Of a DNA stretch of 64,000 nucleotides, positions 1 through 13,000 are shown one piece after another. Numbering within the stretch: the stretch's first letter is position 1; each line of letters begins with the position of its first letter. The position numbers were made by a program, and so were the translations under genes. Location of the stretch: positions 1 through 64,000 of the forward strand of contig JAFCMP010000043.1 of the NCBI GenBank assembly GCA_017506865.1, given 5' to 3'. This DNA is from Tribonema minus (Eukaryota > Sar > Xanthophyceae > Tribonematales > Tribonemataceae). Below the pieces are notes generated by a model. That model was not told the DNA's origin and did no database searches. It saw only the letters and a program-made list of their open reading frames with translations.

Positions 1-180
1 AACATGTGGACGCTCCCAAGTGGCTCCGGGGACAGCGACGGGGGGACTGTCGTGAGGACCGCATGGCACGCGCTTGCGTACAAGCAACGTTGACGCAATG
101 ACTGCCCGCGGTTCAAACTTCAACTGCGCCGGCAAGCGAGAAACCGAGGCCTGCAAACTTCAACACGCGGCGATGGTCCT

Positions 181-305
181 GTGCTTGCGCACCTGGTGAT
201 CACCGTAACTTGCAAGTGTGACTGCGTCGTCATGCCACAAGATTGAACCGTGACCTGCAAACCTCAACACAGCGATGCTGCCTGCGCATGTGGTGACACT
301 GCGTT
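181..305 (-). repeat. Degraded copies of the 3' edge of carnitine acyltransferase exon 3
   Basis: Two copies, near 185-205 and 281-300, resemble the last bases of exon 3 plus its donor (true donor at 565). The first keeps the ATCA..CAG|GTGCGC pattern. They lie on the intron side of the exon, in the same orientation. The rest of 1-565 is intron without a recognisable coding segment. Confidence 0.5.
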
Positions 306-565
306 GTGTCACGTGTTTCAACGGTCTGTTCTTTGAGAAGCCGTTCCGACAAAGCATAGTAGTTCTTGACAGTGACAGACGTTGAACATGGTTGTCACTT
401 CAGAGTGAGCGACAGCCTGGTATAACACACGCACTTGCTTGAGTGCTGCTGTGGGTGCCAGTGTGCTGTCCGCTCTGACCGTCACTGCTCACGTGTAGAC
501 CAAATGCGTCATGCAAGATTAATTCGTGATCCGCAAACTTCAAGTCTGTGACGCTCCGTGCGTAC

Positions 566-2640
566 CTGGTGCTGATCCTCGGGGCGCGGCGAGTCGGAGA
601 AGTGGTAGAAGTAGCTCACGTTGATGACCACGGGGTCCCGGACCTGCCACGATGGCAACAAGTCACTTGTTACTACAAGTCAAGTCACTTGTTACGAGAC
701 AAGTCACTTGCTACAAGGTGCAACCGGCATGAACTACACCCCCTTGGGCTGCATGCGTGTTTGCAAGCGCGTGACTCAAGCGTCACCAATCACGAGTCAC
801 AAGTCACAAGTCACCCCAAAATACCAGCACACGACCAAAACAAACGCATACTTCAACACTCTAGACTGCAACCTTCACCTGCAGGTAGCCCAGCTGGTTG
901 GTTCCATCACTGCACAAAAATTGAGATAAAGAAGCAGAGATGACCAACATCAATGCATACCTCCAGCAGCTCTAGACCGCCAACTTCAACAAGTTCACCT
1001 GCAGGTACCCCAGCTGGTTCCACCACTGCGCCAGCCAGCTGGTGCCCTCCGCGTGGCTCCGCTGCGCCCGCTCCCGCAGCTGCGCGTGCAGCCTCTCTCC
1101 CACGCCACCTGCACACACACAAGCTTTGTGCATTGAGCGTGGCTTGGCAAAAGTTGGACCGAGCACTTGTGAGCAACACGCTGCCTGCGAAAATAATGAT
1201 CATTCATTTTGGTTATTTCGCCCACGCCGCCTGTACGGACACCGGCCGCAAGTGTGTGTGTGCATTGAGCGTGGCTTGGCGATACTTCAACAGAGCATTT
1301 GTGCATGACACGCTGCCTGCACGGACACGGCTGAGAGCGTTTGGCGCTGTCTAAAAGCTGAGCTCTGATGCAGGGCACGCTCCCGCAGCTGCGCGTGCAG
1401 CCTCTCGCCACGCCACCTGCACGCACACGGGGCTTTGTGCATTGAGTATGGCTCGGGAAAACTTGATCCGAGCACGTTGCCTGCAAAAAAACGATCTGTT
1501 GCTTCATTTTGGTTTTCAAAAATCTGAACGAATCGTTCACCAGGATGCACGGACACGGCTGAGAGCGTCACTGCTTGAGCTGAGCAATGATACATGGCAC
1601 AGCTGCTGCAGCTGCGCGTGCAGCCTCTTGCCCGCGCCACCTGTAAGGACGCGGCTCAGATCGTTGAGCACTGCTTGGCAACACTGAAGCTGAGAACTGC
1701 TACATGGCAGCAACGCTCTGAAATGTGCACAAGCTGAGCACTGATGCATGGCACACACTTTGCTGCGCCCCCCCTTCCTCCAGTGGAGACACTAAGATTG
1801 TCGAGCGCTGCTTGGCGCCACTGACGCGCTCAGCAGTGACGCACGGCATCGCAGCCGCAGCTGCACACGTGCAACTTCTTATCCGTCACGCCTGTGCGGA
1901 CGTGGCTCGGAGCGTTGAGTGTCGACGCTGAGAACTAAGCACTGAGCACTGCTGCCGCAGAGGTGATATGGTCGTGCGAGGCGCGCATGCGCGCAGCGCT
2001 GGCCTTACGTCTGTGACGCGCCTGGTGCTGCATCGTGAAAACTTCAACAAGTGGCTACAGTGGGGGGAGAATGGTGGTGGTCAAATCGTTAAGTTGAAGC
2101 TTATAAAGATGATGCACGTGATGTCACCAGCAGCCGGTTGATCATGGACGTTAGTAGGTGTTGATGAAGCGGCAGGGAACATTCAGGGTGCTGTGGAGAC
2201 ACTAGCTTTTCAGTTCAGATATACCAAGACTCTCACCCGTGTGAGTTACACGAGATTGCGTGCTTTGATCAAGGGTCGCCAGTGCTTGGCACATGCAAGA
2301 CGCTTGCGTATGATACCTCTGGAGGCTCAATGTAAATAGAAAGTAAAGCTTATCAGCCTGAATTCCTGAGGATGCGCACTGCAAGTGCAAGTGCGTGCGC
2401 TCTTTCACAGGCGCGCGTAACATCACCTGGACGTAGGAACTCCGCGACCACAGCCTCAGTCTGCTTGTACTGAGCTTCGCTGACCAGCGCCTTCACAGAT
2501 GCCAGATACTTGGCGCACGTCTCTTGGAGAGGTGCAACTGGCAGTGGTGGCAACGCATCTTGGTGCGCGTAAAGCGGCTTGTTCGCCTCCAGGGCCTTCT
2601 CGCCACGGTAGTCGCCGTTGCTCTCGATGAACTCCCTCAT
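566..2640 (-). CDS. Carnitine O-acyltransferase, N-terminal exons (3'-truncated by window edge)
   Basis: Predicted to exchange acyl groups between CoA and carnitine (choline/carnitine acyltransferase family), normally in mitochondria or peroxisomes. Three exons read on the minus strand: 2640-2427, 1108-999 and 643-566. The first holds the family N-terminal signature LPPLPVAPLQ and a stretch ending FLRPG; the second continues GVGERL and contains WLAQWWNQLGYLQ; the third reads RDPVVINVSYFYHF. Phases agree at both joins (the G of RPG completes the codon that opens exon 2; exon 2 to 3 is phase 0), and all sites are GT/AG. The start ATG at 2640 is chosen because an in-frame TGA lies 15 bases upstream. 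The catalytic His domain is beyond the left edge. Introns carry degraded copies of the exon edges. Family call is strong; carnitine versus choline specificity and cell location are not visible. Confidence 0.88.
876..914 (-). repeat. Copy of the 3' edge of carnitine acyltransferase exon 2
   Basis: About 38 bases match the end of exon 2 (true end 999) including the CTGCAG|GTGAA donor. The copy has a shifted reading frame. It lies about 120 bases downstream of the true donor, inside the intron. The interval 657-717 next to it is a short tandem of an ACAAGTCACTTGTTAC-like unit. Confidence 0.7.
1376..1650 (-). repeat. Copies of the 5' edge of carnitine acyltransferase exon 2
   Basis: Two clear copies, about 1376-1434 and 1601-1650, repeat the acceptor and first ~45 bases of exon 2 (true start 1108): a G/T-rich tract, AG, then GTGGCG..GAGAGGCTGCACGCGCAGC. 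Weaker echoes continue to about 1900, together with repeated text such as GCATTGAGCGTGGCTTGG. All lie in the intron upstream of the real exon in direct orientation. Confidence 0.75.
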
Positions 2641-2839
2641 GACGCGCGAGGATCAGTAAGCGGGGTGTGCAGTGCCGAGGGCCTCAACCCAAATAAAAAA
2701 CTTCAAGCGTTGAAGTGGTGGCTTGAAGTATCGCACAGCGTCCGAGGACCTCAAGAAACAGCAGCACTTTAGGCTCTAGCACAGAGAAACCACCTGGAGT
2801 GCACATAAACCGCACAGAATTAGGGCGCCAGCTGCCACC

Positions 2840-4703
2840 ATGGTGCTCTCATCAAAGCGGGGTAGACTTCGCAATTGCTCCATCAGCCGTCAACGGGATC
2901 TGGCGCCAGAGGGAAGTCCTACGGTGCAGGTGTTTAAAGTCCTGGCATCATTGTCGCTGCTGCCAAGACCCGCATGGAGCTTCAACAAGGAGTTGCAGGG
3001 CGAAGTGAAGGTGGCGGTGAAGATCATTGTCCGCAAAAGAAATCCCTGCCGCCGTCTTTCGCGCGTTGCTGACCACCAGGACAGTCAAACACCTGGTTAT
3101 TCATGGGGCGATGCCGCGAGTTTACGTCATGCCAAACACAATTGGTGCTCTGGAGCTGCACGGAGTTCGTGGCAGGGTCAAGGACATGCCGCAGCGTCTG
3201 CTCTCCCTCACGCTCGTGCTACCGCACGGACTGGGCAGTGCATACGCAGCAGCGTATCTCAACAAGCTGCCAGAGACTGTGCATAGCCTGGCTCTCGACG
3301 CCAGTCAGTGCCAGGCAAATCTGGCGGACCTTGCGCTGCCCGCCCGCCTGCGCACGCTGAGGTTGACGCACCTGCGTGAGCTCCCCGCTCTTCCCACATC
3401 TCTCACCAGCATCACGTTGGAGTCATGCTCTCTTAGGGGTATCGTGCAGCTGCCGCCGTCAGTGACAAATGCCAACCTCAGCGAGACCTGGTGCCGTGTC
3501 GACAATTTCGCCCAAACGAGCGTCGCAGTCATGGGCTCCAATCTCTGCCGCTTGCGGCTAACGGGGCTGCAGCCTACGTGGGCAGTTCCGCCGCTGCCAC
3601 AAGGCCTCACTGACCTACACATCGACTTCAAATCGTTTTATCACAGCTTGAGTCCGGGTTTTACCGTGGCCCTGACTGTGCTGCCGCAGAGCCTGGAGGT
3701 GCTGACGCTCTCATGCGGCTTTGGAGGCCTGAATTTTACGCTTGGCGCGCTACCGTACAGTCTTAGAACGCTCGACACAACCCACTTCCTCAACTTCAAC
3801 AGCGCCTTGGGCCAGCTGCCTGACAGCCTTACTCATCTCAGCTTGGGGTGGGGATTCTATCACGCCCTTGGGGCGCTACCGGCTGGCCTGATGGAGCTAC
3901 GCTTCGCTGGCAACTTCAACCGGCCCCTCGGCACCCTCCCGCCGTCCCTGCGGGTGCTTGATTTGCACCAGTGCTGCCGGTTCAATCACCCATTGGGCTG
4001 CCTGCCCCGTGCGCTGCGACAGCTGCGCCTCGGCGCCGTCTTCAACCAGCCGCTGCTGCTGCGACACGCATCGCTGCCCGCCGTGCATGGCCAGCAGGCA
4101 GCGACGCAAGCTCTTGGTGCCAGGCTAGCGGCAGACCCGCTACAGCCAACGCCTGGCGCGCTTGTGCGGCTGCCCGAGACTCTCGCCGTGCTGCATATCG
4201 GGGAGGCCTTTGACCACCCCCTGGGGCCGCTCCCTAAGAGCCTGACGCAGCTGCGAGTGGGCAGGTGCTGCTGCGACTGCCGCTTCAGCCACGCCCTGGG
4301 GCCACTTCCTGCGGCGCTGCGCGTATTGCAACTGGGGGTGTGCGCCGCGTACAACCATGCGCTCAATCGCCTGCCCGACGCGCTGCGCGAGCTGCGCGTC
4401 TTCGGCGCGTTCGACCAGCCACTGCCGCAGCTCCCTGCGTGCCTCGAGGTGCTGGCACTGGGGGATGCGTTCGATCAGACCTGCCGGCGGCGCTGCCGCG
4501 AACGCTGCGCGAGCTGCACATGGGGCACCGCTTCAACGCGCCGCTGACGCTGCCGCCGAGGCTGAAGGTGCTGACCGTCGGCCACAGCTACACGCACCGG
4601 CTCGACCTGGCGGCGCTTTCGTTGAAGGAGCTCCGTCGGCCGCAGCTACACGCACGCGCTGCCGCCGCTGCTGGGGACGCTCGTCATTCGGGGGTACTGG
4701 TAG
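2840..4703 (+). pseudogene. FNIP-type leucine-rich repeat protein with three frame breaks
   Basis: The protein is a run of ~20-22-residue repeats of the FNIP type (F-N-x-P-L-G-x-L-P-x-x-L-x-x-L), for example FNRPLGTLPPSLRVLDL, preceded by irregular LRR-like segments. Such proteins are common and numerous in amoebozoa and some algae; the role is unknown, probably protein binding. The start ATG at 2840 sits in a strong GCCACCATGG context, but its frame joins the main reading frame (to 4547) only through a one-base change in the AAAA at 3035-3038. Two more one-base changes, near 4480 and 4634, are needed to carry FNIP repeats on to the TAG at 4701. No splice sites explain these breaks. Either assembly errors at single bases or a decaying gene; I cannot tell which. 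It has no introns and no exon-edge copies. Confidence 0.75.
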
Positions 4704-7045
4704 GGGGCAAAGCGTCGCACCCCGCCTATGGCGGCGTGCAGGGGGAGCTTGTTGCGGGGCAGCCGCTGTGCTGCAGTGACGTGCGTCCTGCAGCGTGTGC
4801 GACAGCGCTCAGCACGTGCAACACGCGGAGCGCTGTGCTGAGTGGCTCACGTGCGCCTTTTAAGCGGGGCGTGCGGTACTGGTGAGGTGCACTTGCGTCC
4901 AAGCTTGAGTTGTTGGCTGATTGTTTGATTGCACGCGCACAAGCGGTAGCATCACTTGACAAACGTAGAGCAGTGCAGGGATGCGATACACCTTGTGGAG
5001 CAAGTGCAGCCCACAAGGACAAAGACTTGTATGTTGGCGCCACGAAAAATGCATGAAACAGCAGCTCCACGTTGCCTTGAAGTTTGTCTGCTGCACACGC
5101 CCTCCTCGTGTCTACCTGCTGCCACCTGGCTCTGCATCAAATGTGCATCCTGGAGCTGTGCCTGAACGAGTGTTGCCCTTGCACGTTGTAGCAATGGCAT
5201 ATCTGCTGCGTAGCAACATCAGCATGTTCACAGTACATACTCCCGACAATTGTCATTTATCTTCATGTATACGGCCTGATTGACCACTGCATACGAACGA
5301 GTCAAGACAATTGTTGAACATTGAAACAGGACGGAACAATTCGCACTGCTGGGCCTAATGGCACTTGCAGTGGTGTCACACGGTGCTGTGTGCTGATGCC
5401 TGCCTGTCATGCTGTGATGCAGCCGTATCATCTAATGCCAAGCATGCATCTGTGCATGTCTAAGGCATGCTGATGTGTGTGTGCTTAGCACTGCTACTAC
5501 GCCATGGTGCTGGGGCAGTGATGCCATATGCTCACAACCTGCAGCGGCATGTATGCGAGCATGCAACAAAGTCGTACGCTGTCATGTACAAATGTACAAC
5601 AGTTCATACGCATATACGCCAATACATGAGTTGTTCGGCTTCCGTCAGCTGGTGGATGGCAAGCACATGCCCTGGGAGGCCGTGCCCCGCTGTCAGAGTC
5701 GATTGGAGCAGGCTGAGTACACCTGAGTACACTTCTGTACGGCAGCGCGCAGTCTGATCGACGGCGAGCAGCCTCTGCAGGCACTGCACCGCTCGCGCGC
5801 GCCAACGTCGTTGCCAGCGGCAGCGCAGCGCTGGACTTGACACCTGCGCTGGAGCAGCTGCACAGCCGCCGCGGCACGGAGTCACTCCCGTCTGGCGCGC
5901 GACTGGCGCACGGTAGCACGCGCAACAAGGTCAGTCTTGCCAGTTCAGCAAACTGATGAGCGCAGTGCAGCCGCCGGGGGGGGGCCTGCTGAGTGCACCA
6001 CGTGGCCGACCAGGCCAACTTTGCCGAAACATAATCACATGGGCAATGCATGCGGCGGATGCTGCGCGCGCCGTTTCCACTTTGAGCCAAAGCGTGGACG
6101 CTCGCGATGGAGCGGCTGCTGCTGGCTTGCCTGCGTGGCGTCTTCAGCGCTCCGCAGCATGCGTGTGGCAGTTTGCCAAGTGTGACATGGGCAAGGGACA
6201 AGGCGCCGTCGCAGCCCACAACGAAGCGGCCGGAACTGTTGACGTCCATTGGGCTGGCTGCATGCACCATCTGTGTCGTGCCGCAACTGACATGATATCT
6301 TCACCTTTGTAACAATTTCATCAAAAGAGGTGAGAAATGAAAATAATGGTGAGAGGCATTGCGAAAATTGTGCAAGGGGCCAGCTTGACAGCATGCGTCA
6401 CAAGGCAGAGCTTTTGGCCAAGCTTCAGATATGCAGCCAACTGCAGTTCTGCGAGAATGCATGAAGCGCAATGACATGGGAGGCACAGGGCATGCACCAT
6501 CAGCATGACACCTACGCCCACGTTACTGGCCCTGCACTGCGCACTGCGACGACCAAATGATATGTATCACAGTGCCACGGCGAAAACACTTACGACACAC
6601 TGTACCAACACAGAAGAGGCATGCAATCTGTGCGCCGGGACATAGCGTCGGCGCGTGACCTGCCGTTGCCGTGCAAGCGGCATCGCCCCCCCCTTCCCCC
6701 CCCCCCCCCCATCTGTGATGCCCCCTTCAGCCGCGGGTTGCATACCCCTGGGCATGGCTGGCACCCTGGCGCGCTGCGCGGAACGGACAGAGGGCCCTTG
6801 CCCGAGTCGTGTACTGTACTGTGTACAGCCGCCCCTCGCAGCGCGCACGCCGTCGCCACAGAGGAGAGCCGTGCTCCCCGCGCCAGCGTTTCAACGTGGA
6901 ACGGCGAATCTGAACCTCAACCCGCGTGTCACTGCACCACCGCGACACGCCCTTTTCTTACAGAGCTGCGGAGACACCCCATGTCTCCGCTCCAGTCCTG
7001 CTGCACTGTCGATGCCGCACGTTCGGCTAGATAGACGGGCTGCGC
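4704..7045. other. Intergenic stretch, no gene firmly supported
   Basis: Lies between the convergent ends of the FNIP gene and the Zn2Cys6 gene. Open frames on both strands overlap here (a 257-codon minus frame at 5497-6270; plus-strand pieces at 5620-5725 and 5780-5930, the latter ending in a plausible AAG|GTCAGT donor). None has a recognisable domain or a coherent splice chain. A C homopolymer lies near 6693-6711. Confidence 0.4.
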
Positions 7046-10000
7046 TTATGAACCGAAAGCGCCCTTCTGCGGCATGCCGAAAACAAAAGAGGGGCGCTGT
7101 GTGGTGTCTTGGTGGCGCATCGCTTCGGCCGCTGCGGCCTGGTTGCCAAATAGATGGCCACCGACTCTATACTGGTCACTGCCGCTGGTGCTGCGGGCAA
7201 AGCCGCCGCTGCTGCTGCCACGGCCGGCACTCCCGTCACTGCCAAAGTACCCGCTGCTGCCGCTGCCGCTGCCGCTAGTCCAGGCGCCGCTAGCGCTGCT
7301 GCCGCCGCTGCTGCTGCAGCCGCCGCTGCCGCCGCCCGCTTCAGGCGCAAACGACGCCATCCAATGCGAAGGCGGCTGCGGAGGCGGCAGCGGCGCCGGC
7401 GCGGCGAAGCACGCACTCGCCATGTCAAGGAGTGACTCATCATCAAGCTCATCCGCCAGCTGGTTCAGCAGTGCCTGGTCCACTGCCATATCGTCGCCTA
7501 TATCATCGTCGCCGCAGCCGCCGCCGCCGCCGCCGCCGCCCAAGACGCCCGCGGCGGCGAGCCCTGCGTACGCGTCGCCGCGGTCGCCGCCGCTGCCGCA
7601 ACTCATATCGAAGCTCGCACCCGCGACGACATCGCTGCGATTCCACGGCAGTTCAGGAGGCAGGGGCCCCGCGGCTGCGTTGCCGCCGTCAAAGCGGCAG
7701 CTGGGGAATGCAGATTCTGCTCGTGTCGGAACTCGCCATGGCGGCAGTGGCGGCGCCAGCCAAGGCGCCTGCGTGCCAAGGCCGGGCTCCGCGGGTGCTG
7801 CCGCTGTCGCCGCAGCTGCCGCCGCGCCGTCGTGCGGCGCAGTCTGCCACATGTCCTCGTGAGGCCTGGCGCCCCAGGCGCCGACGACGCTGACGGGGCT
7901 GCTGCTGGAGGCAGTCCTGACGGTGCTAGCGCTGCTGCTCGTGCTGCAACTGCTGTAACTGCCGGCGCGCGCCTGCTCCATCGCCCGGACATCCGCTCCC
8001 GGCACCGGACCGACTGCGCAGCGGGCGCCGCTGCCTCCGCCACCGTCGCCGGCGCCGCTGCCACCACTGCCAGTGCCGCCGCAGCCGCCGCTGCCGCCAC
8101 TGCCGCCGCCAACGCCAGCAGCGGCCTCGTCGCATACGTCGTCCGCCTTGTCCTCCGCGGCGGCGGCGGCGGCGAACGCGGGGACGTACTCGGCGGGCAG
8201 GAAGAGCGCGACCGGCGGCGCGCGCGAGCGGTTGATGTACAGGCCCGAGGGCTGGCGCGCGAGGTCGATGCGGATCGGGCCGCGCAGGTGCAGGCGCGTG
8301 TAGCGTGTGAAGACGCGCGCGGCGCCGCTGCGCAGGTTGTCGGCGATGACGCGGTGTGTCGCCGCGCAGCGGAAGTGGCTGCGCAGGGGGGAGGGGGGGG
8401 GGGGGGGGGGGGGGGGGGCGCTTCAGCACTCGCGGACTGCTCGATTGAGCAAGGTTAACGTTTGCGCTGCGTCGCCGCGCAGCGGAAGTGGCTGCGCAAG
8501 GGGGGGCAGAGGGGGGGGGGAGGGGGGTTGCAGCACTCGCGGCCTGCTCGATCGAGTGAGGTTTACTTTCGCCGCGGCTTGCCGCAAGATTAGGTAAGCC
8601 TCAATGCGTGGCGTAGCCGTGCAGTGCAAGTGGCTGCGCAAGGGTGGGGGGAAGGGGAGGGCGGGGGGACACTTCAGCACTTGCGGTCTGCTCGATTGAG
8701 CGAGGTTTGCTGTCGCCGCGGCTTGCAGTAGGGGTTAGGTAAGCTTCAGTGTGTGGTGCATCGGTGGTTCACCTGCGAGCGCACTTGGCGGCCATGACCT
8801 GGCTGAGCAGGCAAATCGGCTGCCGGGGGGGGGGGGGGGGGGGGGGGGGTACAGCAGTTCAGCTGCACAGTGTACAGGGAACAATGCTGCTCGCTCGCGC
8901 AATGTTGTCGAGCGTAGCAGCGGCTCTTGGTGCTCAACGAGATGCAGCGACGTGGCTCAATGACATTAGTTTAGCGGCAGCGCTCGGCAAATTGCTATGT
9001 ACGTCGTGAGCTGAAGGGGTGTGTGGGGGGGGGAGGGGGGGGGGGAGCAGCATGTCGCCATCGGCGGAGAGGCGCGTCACAGCCACGTGTGTATGTTTAC
9101 AAGTTTGTAAGCATGTCGGGATGTGACGCTCCCCGTCATGTGCAGCAGCGCTCATCGCGGCGTAACTGCCTCCAGACTGAAGCCTCTCTGCTTCCAGAGT
9201 CCTACCGTGCCGCTGCAGCAGCCAAACCAGTCCCCTGTGCGATGACCGGACCTCGTGTGCACATGTGGAGCGCTGCCATCGGCGGCAGCAGTGCACATGG
9301 CAGCGCGGGGTGGCCAAGCGTGGCTCTCTGGCTGAATGACGGGCGGCTGCTGCCGCAACGCGCACACATGAGAAGAGCGAAGACTTAGGGTTAGGGTTAG
9401 CCCTAACCCTAACCCTAACCCTAACCCTAAGTCAGGTGTCTCATGCCCTGGGGAGGACGCTGTTGATGACGCTGAGCTCTGTTCGTGAAGGACAAGTCCC
9501 CACAACACAGTGGCGGTTCACGTGGCTGAAAAGTGGCGGTCCACGCGAAGAGCCCGCGCTCCGTCGCGGTGCGTGCGAACACGGCGAGCGTCATCACCTG
9601 CAGCAGCACATGCTGGCCGTGTCCGGCTCAGCATTCGCCAGCAGGTACGAAGCGAGGCAATTTTTGAGCTTGGCGTAGAAAAATGCATACTTGTGTATGC
9701 TGTCAGAAAACGGGTGCAGTGACACTTCTGTTGTGAACCTCCTGAGCGTCATCACCTGCAGCAGCACATGTTGGCCTTGTTGGGCTCGTCCTCCGGCAGC
9801 ACGTACGCTCCAAGCTCGATTATAGCTCAATTAGAACATGAAGTATTTGTGGTGAAACGGCGGGGCGCCACTTCATGCCACCTCTGCCTTGGACCACTCA
9901 ACGTGATAAACATCATTACCTGCAGCAGCACATGTTGGCCTTGTTGGGCTCGTCTTCCAGCAGCACATACGCTATCCTAAACTTGGTCTCAAAAGAAGAA

Positions 10001-13000
10001 TATATACATGAGGCAATTTTCGGGAAACGGGCGCCACTACAAGCCATCTTTGTGAATGATGAGCATCGTTGAGCATCATCACCTGCAGCAGCATATGTTG
10101 GCCTTGTTGGGCTCGTCCTCCGGCAGCAGGTCGTGGCCGCCCGCGAGGCGCAGGCCGTTGTACACGCGCAGCAGCTCGTCGTAGTCAGCGCTCAGCCCCG
10201 CGCTCAGCAGCATCGACGCAATGAAGTGCACGTTGTGCCTGCGCGCGCGGGGGAACGGCGGCAAAGGCACGAAAACGGCGCGGTTTAAGAACTGACAAAC
10301 TGAGGCGAGACAAAGTGCACGTTGTGCCGCCGCGCGCACGGCGCGGGGGGGGGGGCGGGGGGAGAACACGAAAACGGCGCTCTTCAGAGGCTGAGACGAG
10401 ACGAAGTGCGCGTTGTGTCTGCGCAGGGGGGGCGGGGGGGGGGGGGGGGGGGGGGGGAACACTAAGCGGTCGAGGAAAAAAAAGGAAAAAAAGGAGAACC
10501 ACGCCGCCGCCTCAGATAGTTCAATGTGAAGTATTTATTGCATCTGCAACGCACTCAAAGTGACCTTGCCAAATTGCCAGAGCAGCGCAAAGCACCCATG
10601 ACTGGCCACGATGAGGAACAGCCTACCAGAAGGCAAAGATTCATGGAGAGTGTCATGGCTCGTCGTGTGCGCACGTGCATGCCTCTGTCTCGTGCTGCAA
10701 AAACATCATGTGCGTGGCAAATGGTGAGGGGGACCGGGGGGGGGGAGGGGGGGGTAGGTTGTTTTCCCTAGTGCCCTTCAGCGATGATTGTCAGCAAAGG
10801 TCTCAACAGCCCGCCCCCCCCCCCCCCATTGTTTGCTGAGGGCCAGCTATCTGCCCCTCCGCCCAAATTGTGATGTCACCAGCCAGACCTTACATAGCAG
10901 TGCTGCGAAAGCAAAGACGTGTCGATCGCAGATTGTACGTCACGTCTCGGGTGTGTTTCCTCAGGAAATACAGCCAATGCAGCATACATATGGGGTGATC
11001 TGACCGTACGTACGACTCTTTTTCTTCAACTTCAACTTGAAGTTTAAGAACCTGAAACGGCCGTAACGGGATGTAACGGGATGTTACATCATGTTAATCA
11101 TTGTATATGATTCGCCTATGCAAGGGAGCACATACCAGTGCCCTACATAATCAATAAGTCGAAGAAAATAAGCTGTTACGCACCACATACGTTGCTTTTT
11201 AAATTATTGCTGACGGACAACCCGAGACGGAGCGAAGACCGGGTAGATGGAACCAGAGCAAGAGGTTCACACCTCTAGCGCGGCGAAGCGGGGACCAGAC
11301 AAGGCTCCTGACACGCGCTCCGCTGCTACGCTACTGCTCGTAGGTGAGGAAAGGAGAACGCTACGGATAGCTCGCGCTAAACAACCTGGAGCCTTCCATG
11401 TCGCCGCATGGATTGGTTTAAAACCCGCGTCATCACCTTCTACACTACGCGCATTCAAGAGCGCTGTCACTAGCTGCTGAACCTCTGTGTTGGGCTGCCG
11501 GCTGGAGCTGGCCTAACGAACACGTGAGACCTTCCCATACTGAACACCCATGCCTCGAACGCTAAAAGCTTGCACACAAAGTCTTTTGACTGGTGGATAC
11601 GGTGGTACTGTTTGACTCGTGGCCAATTGCTGCAGCAGCGGCGACCACGGTTATTGGTGGAAGGCACTTGCGGCTAACCATCCCTTGTCACCTAGAGCTC
11701 TACGATCTTTTTTTTTATTCGTTTTCATACGTATACTTCGAAGTATTTCAGGTTTGAAGTATGAGGTTTGGTGGACGCACCGATATGGAGGAAAGCGCAG
11801 GATACCGCTACACCGGCACAGCACGCGCTTCACGTGCAGCAGTAGCTGCAAGCAGCCGTCCTGCGTCCGAACGGAGCGGTGCAAGTTGAAGTTGGGACAA
11901 CGCGGGGGAAACGTGAGGTTAGCGCGGGAGTATCTCCGCACTAGGGGTGAAGTTCAAGGCTGTACCATCCACCGCTGCATGCGCACGCAACATCAGACCG
12001 CACACACGCAGTGCGCAGACTGCCATCGCTTAGGGTTAAACCCTAACCCTAACCCTGACGCTCAGCGCGAGCGCCTCGCGTGCCGCGCGCTGTGCCCCCA
12101 GCGAACTCTACACGCAGACCGTTCGAAAAAGTGTTATGATGCACTGAGAGTGCTGCAAGTCAATAGACTTGACCTTGGTGACACGCACGCATAGCGATAC
12201 TTCCAGTAGCGCGCTTCAAAGCGTGACAAAAGGGGGGAGGGGAGACCGCTGAATCACCGTAACCCTAACTTGAACCCTACCATCACCCTGCGCCCGTTGT
12301 CTCGCTGCGCAGTCACTTGAACAGTCGGGCGGGGGGGCATCGACGAGTGTCATCAACAACGCAACGCCACAAGGTTATGGCAACATTCGGGTTTCTGTTT
12401 CAACTTGGACTCTTGCAAAGTTTCTTTGCAGTTCGTCATTCCTGCACCCGTTTCATCTTGAAGCTCTTTTGTAACTTTAGGGTCTGGAATTCAAGCGGGT
12501 TGCTGAATGCGACGCGACTCCCCAACCTCCTCATGCGCGATAAGGGTAACCCTAATCCTAACCCTAACCCTGCCCTGATCCTGACCCTGTTGTCTCGCTG
12601 CGCAGTCACTTGAACAGTAGGTCCGGGGGCATCGACCGATTGTGATCGCTCACAATGCAAATACGTGAGTTGCTGAATGCGGGCAGGGTCAGCGTAATCC
12701 ACCGCAATGCCACAAGTGAGAATTGCTGAATGCGGGTAGGGTTAGGGTTAGGGTTAGGGTGACCCTCTCACCTCGTCGTGCGCGAGTAGGCGCAAGAACA
12801 TCGCCTCGTACGCTATGATCAGGTGCATGAAGCTCATGTTCTCAAAGAAGGCGGCGCCCAGGCTAGTCATGAGGCGGTCCACGATATTGCTGAGTCGTGC
12901 CCCCGCTTCCCGCACGGCCTTCAGGTCCTCGGTCGTGGCGGCGGCGTTCGCCATGTGCATGAGCTGCGGGGCGTGGACGTAGCGACAGTCGAGCACGCGT

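Noticed and set aside
5497..6270. 257-codon open frame on minus
   Set aside because: Overlapped by equally long frames on the other strand, no domain, Arg/Ala/Ser-rich composition typical of chance frames in GC-rich DNA, and no splice chain.
11247..11480. Gene for a 77-residue protein
   Set aside because: No motif, both strands open, and it abuts a mobile-element fragment; more likely element sequence.
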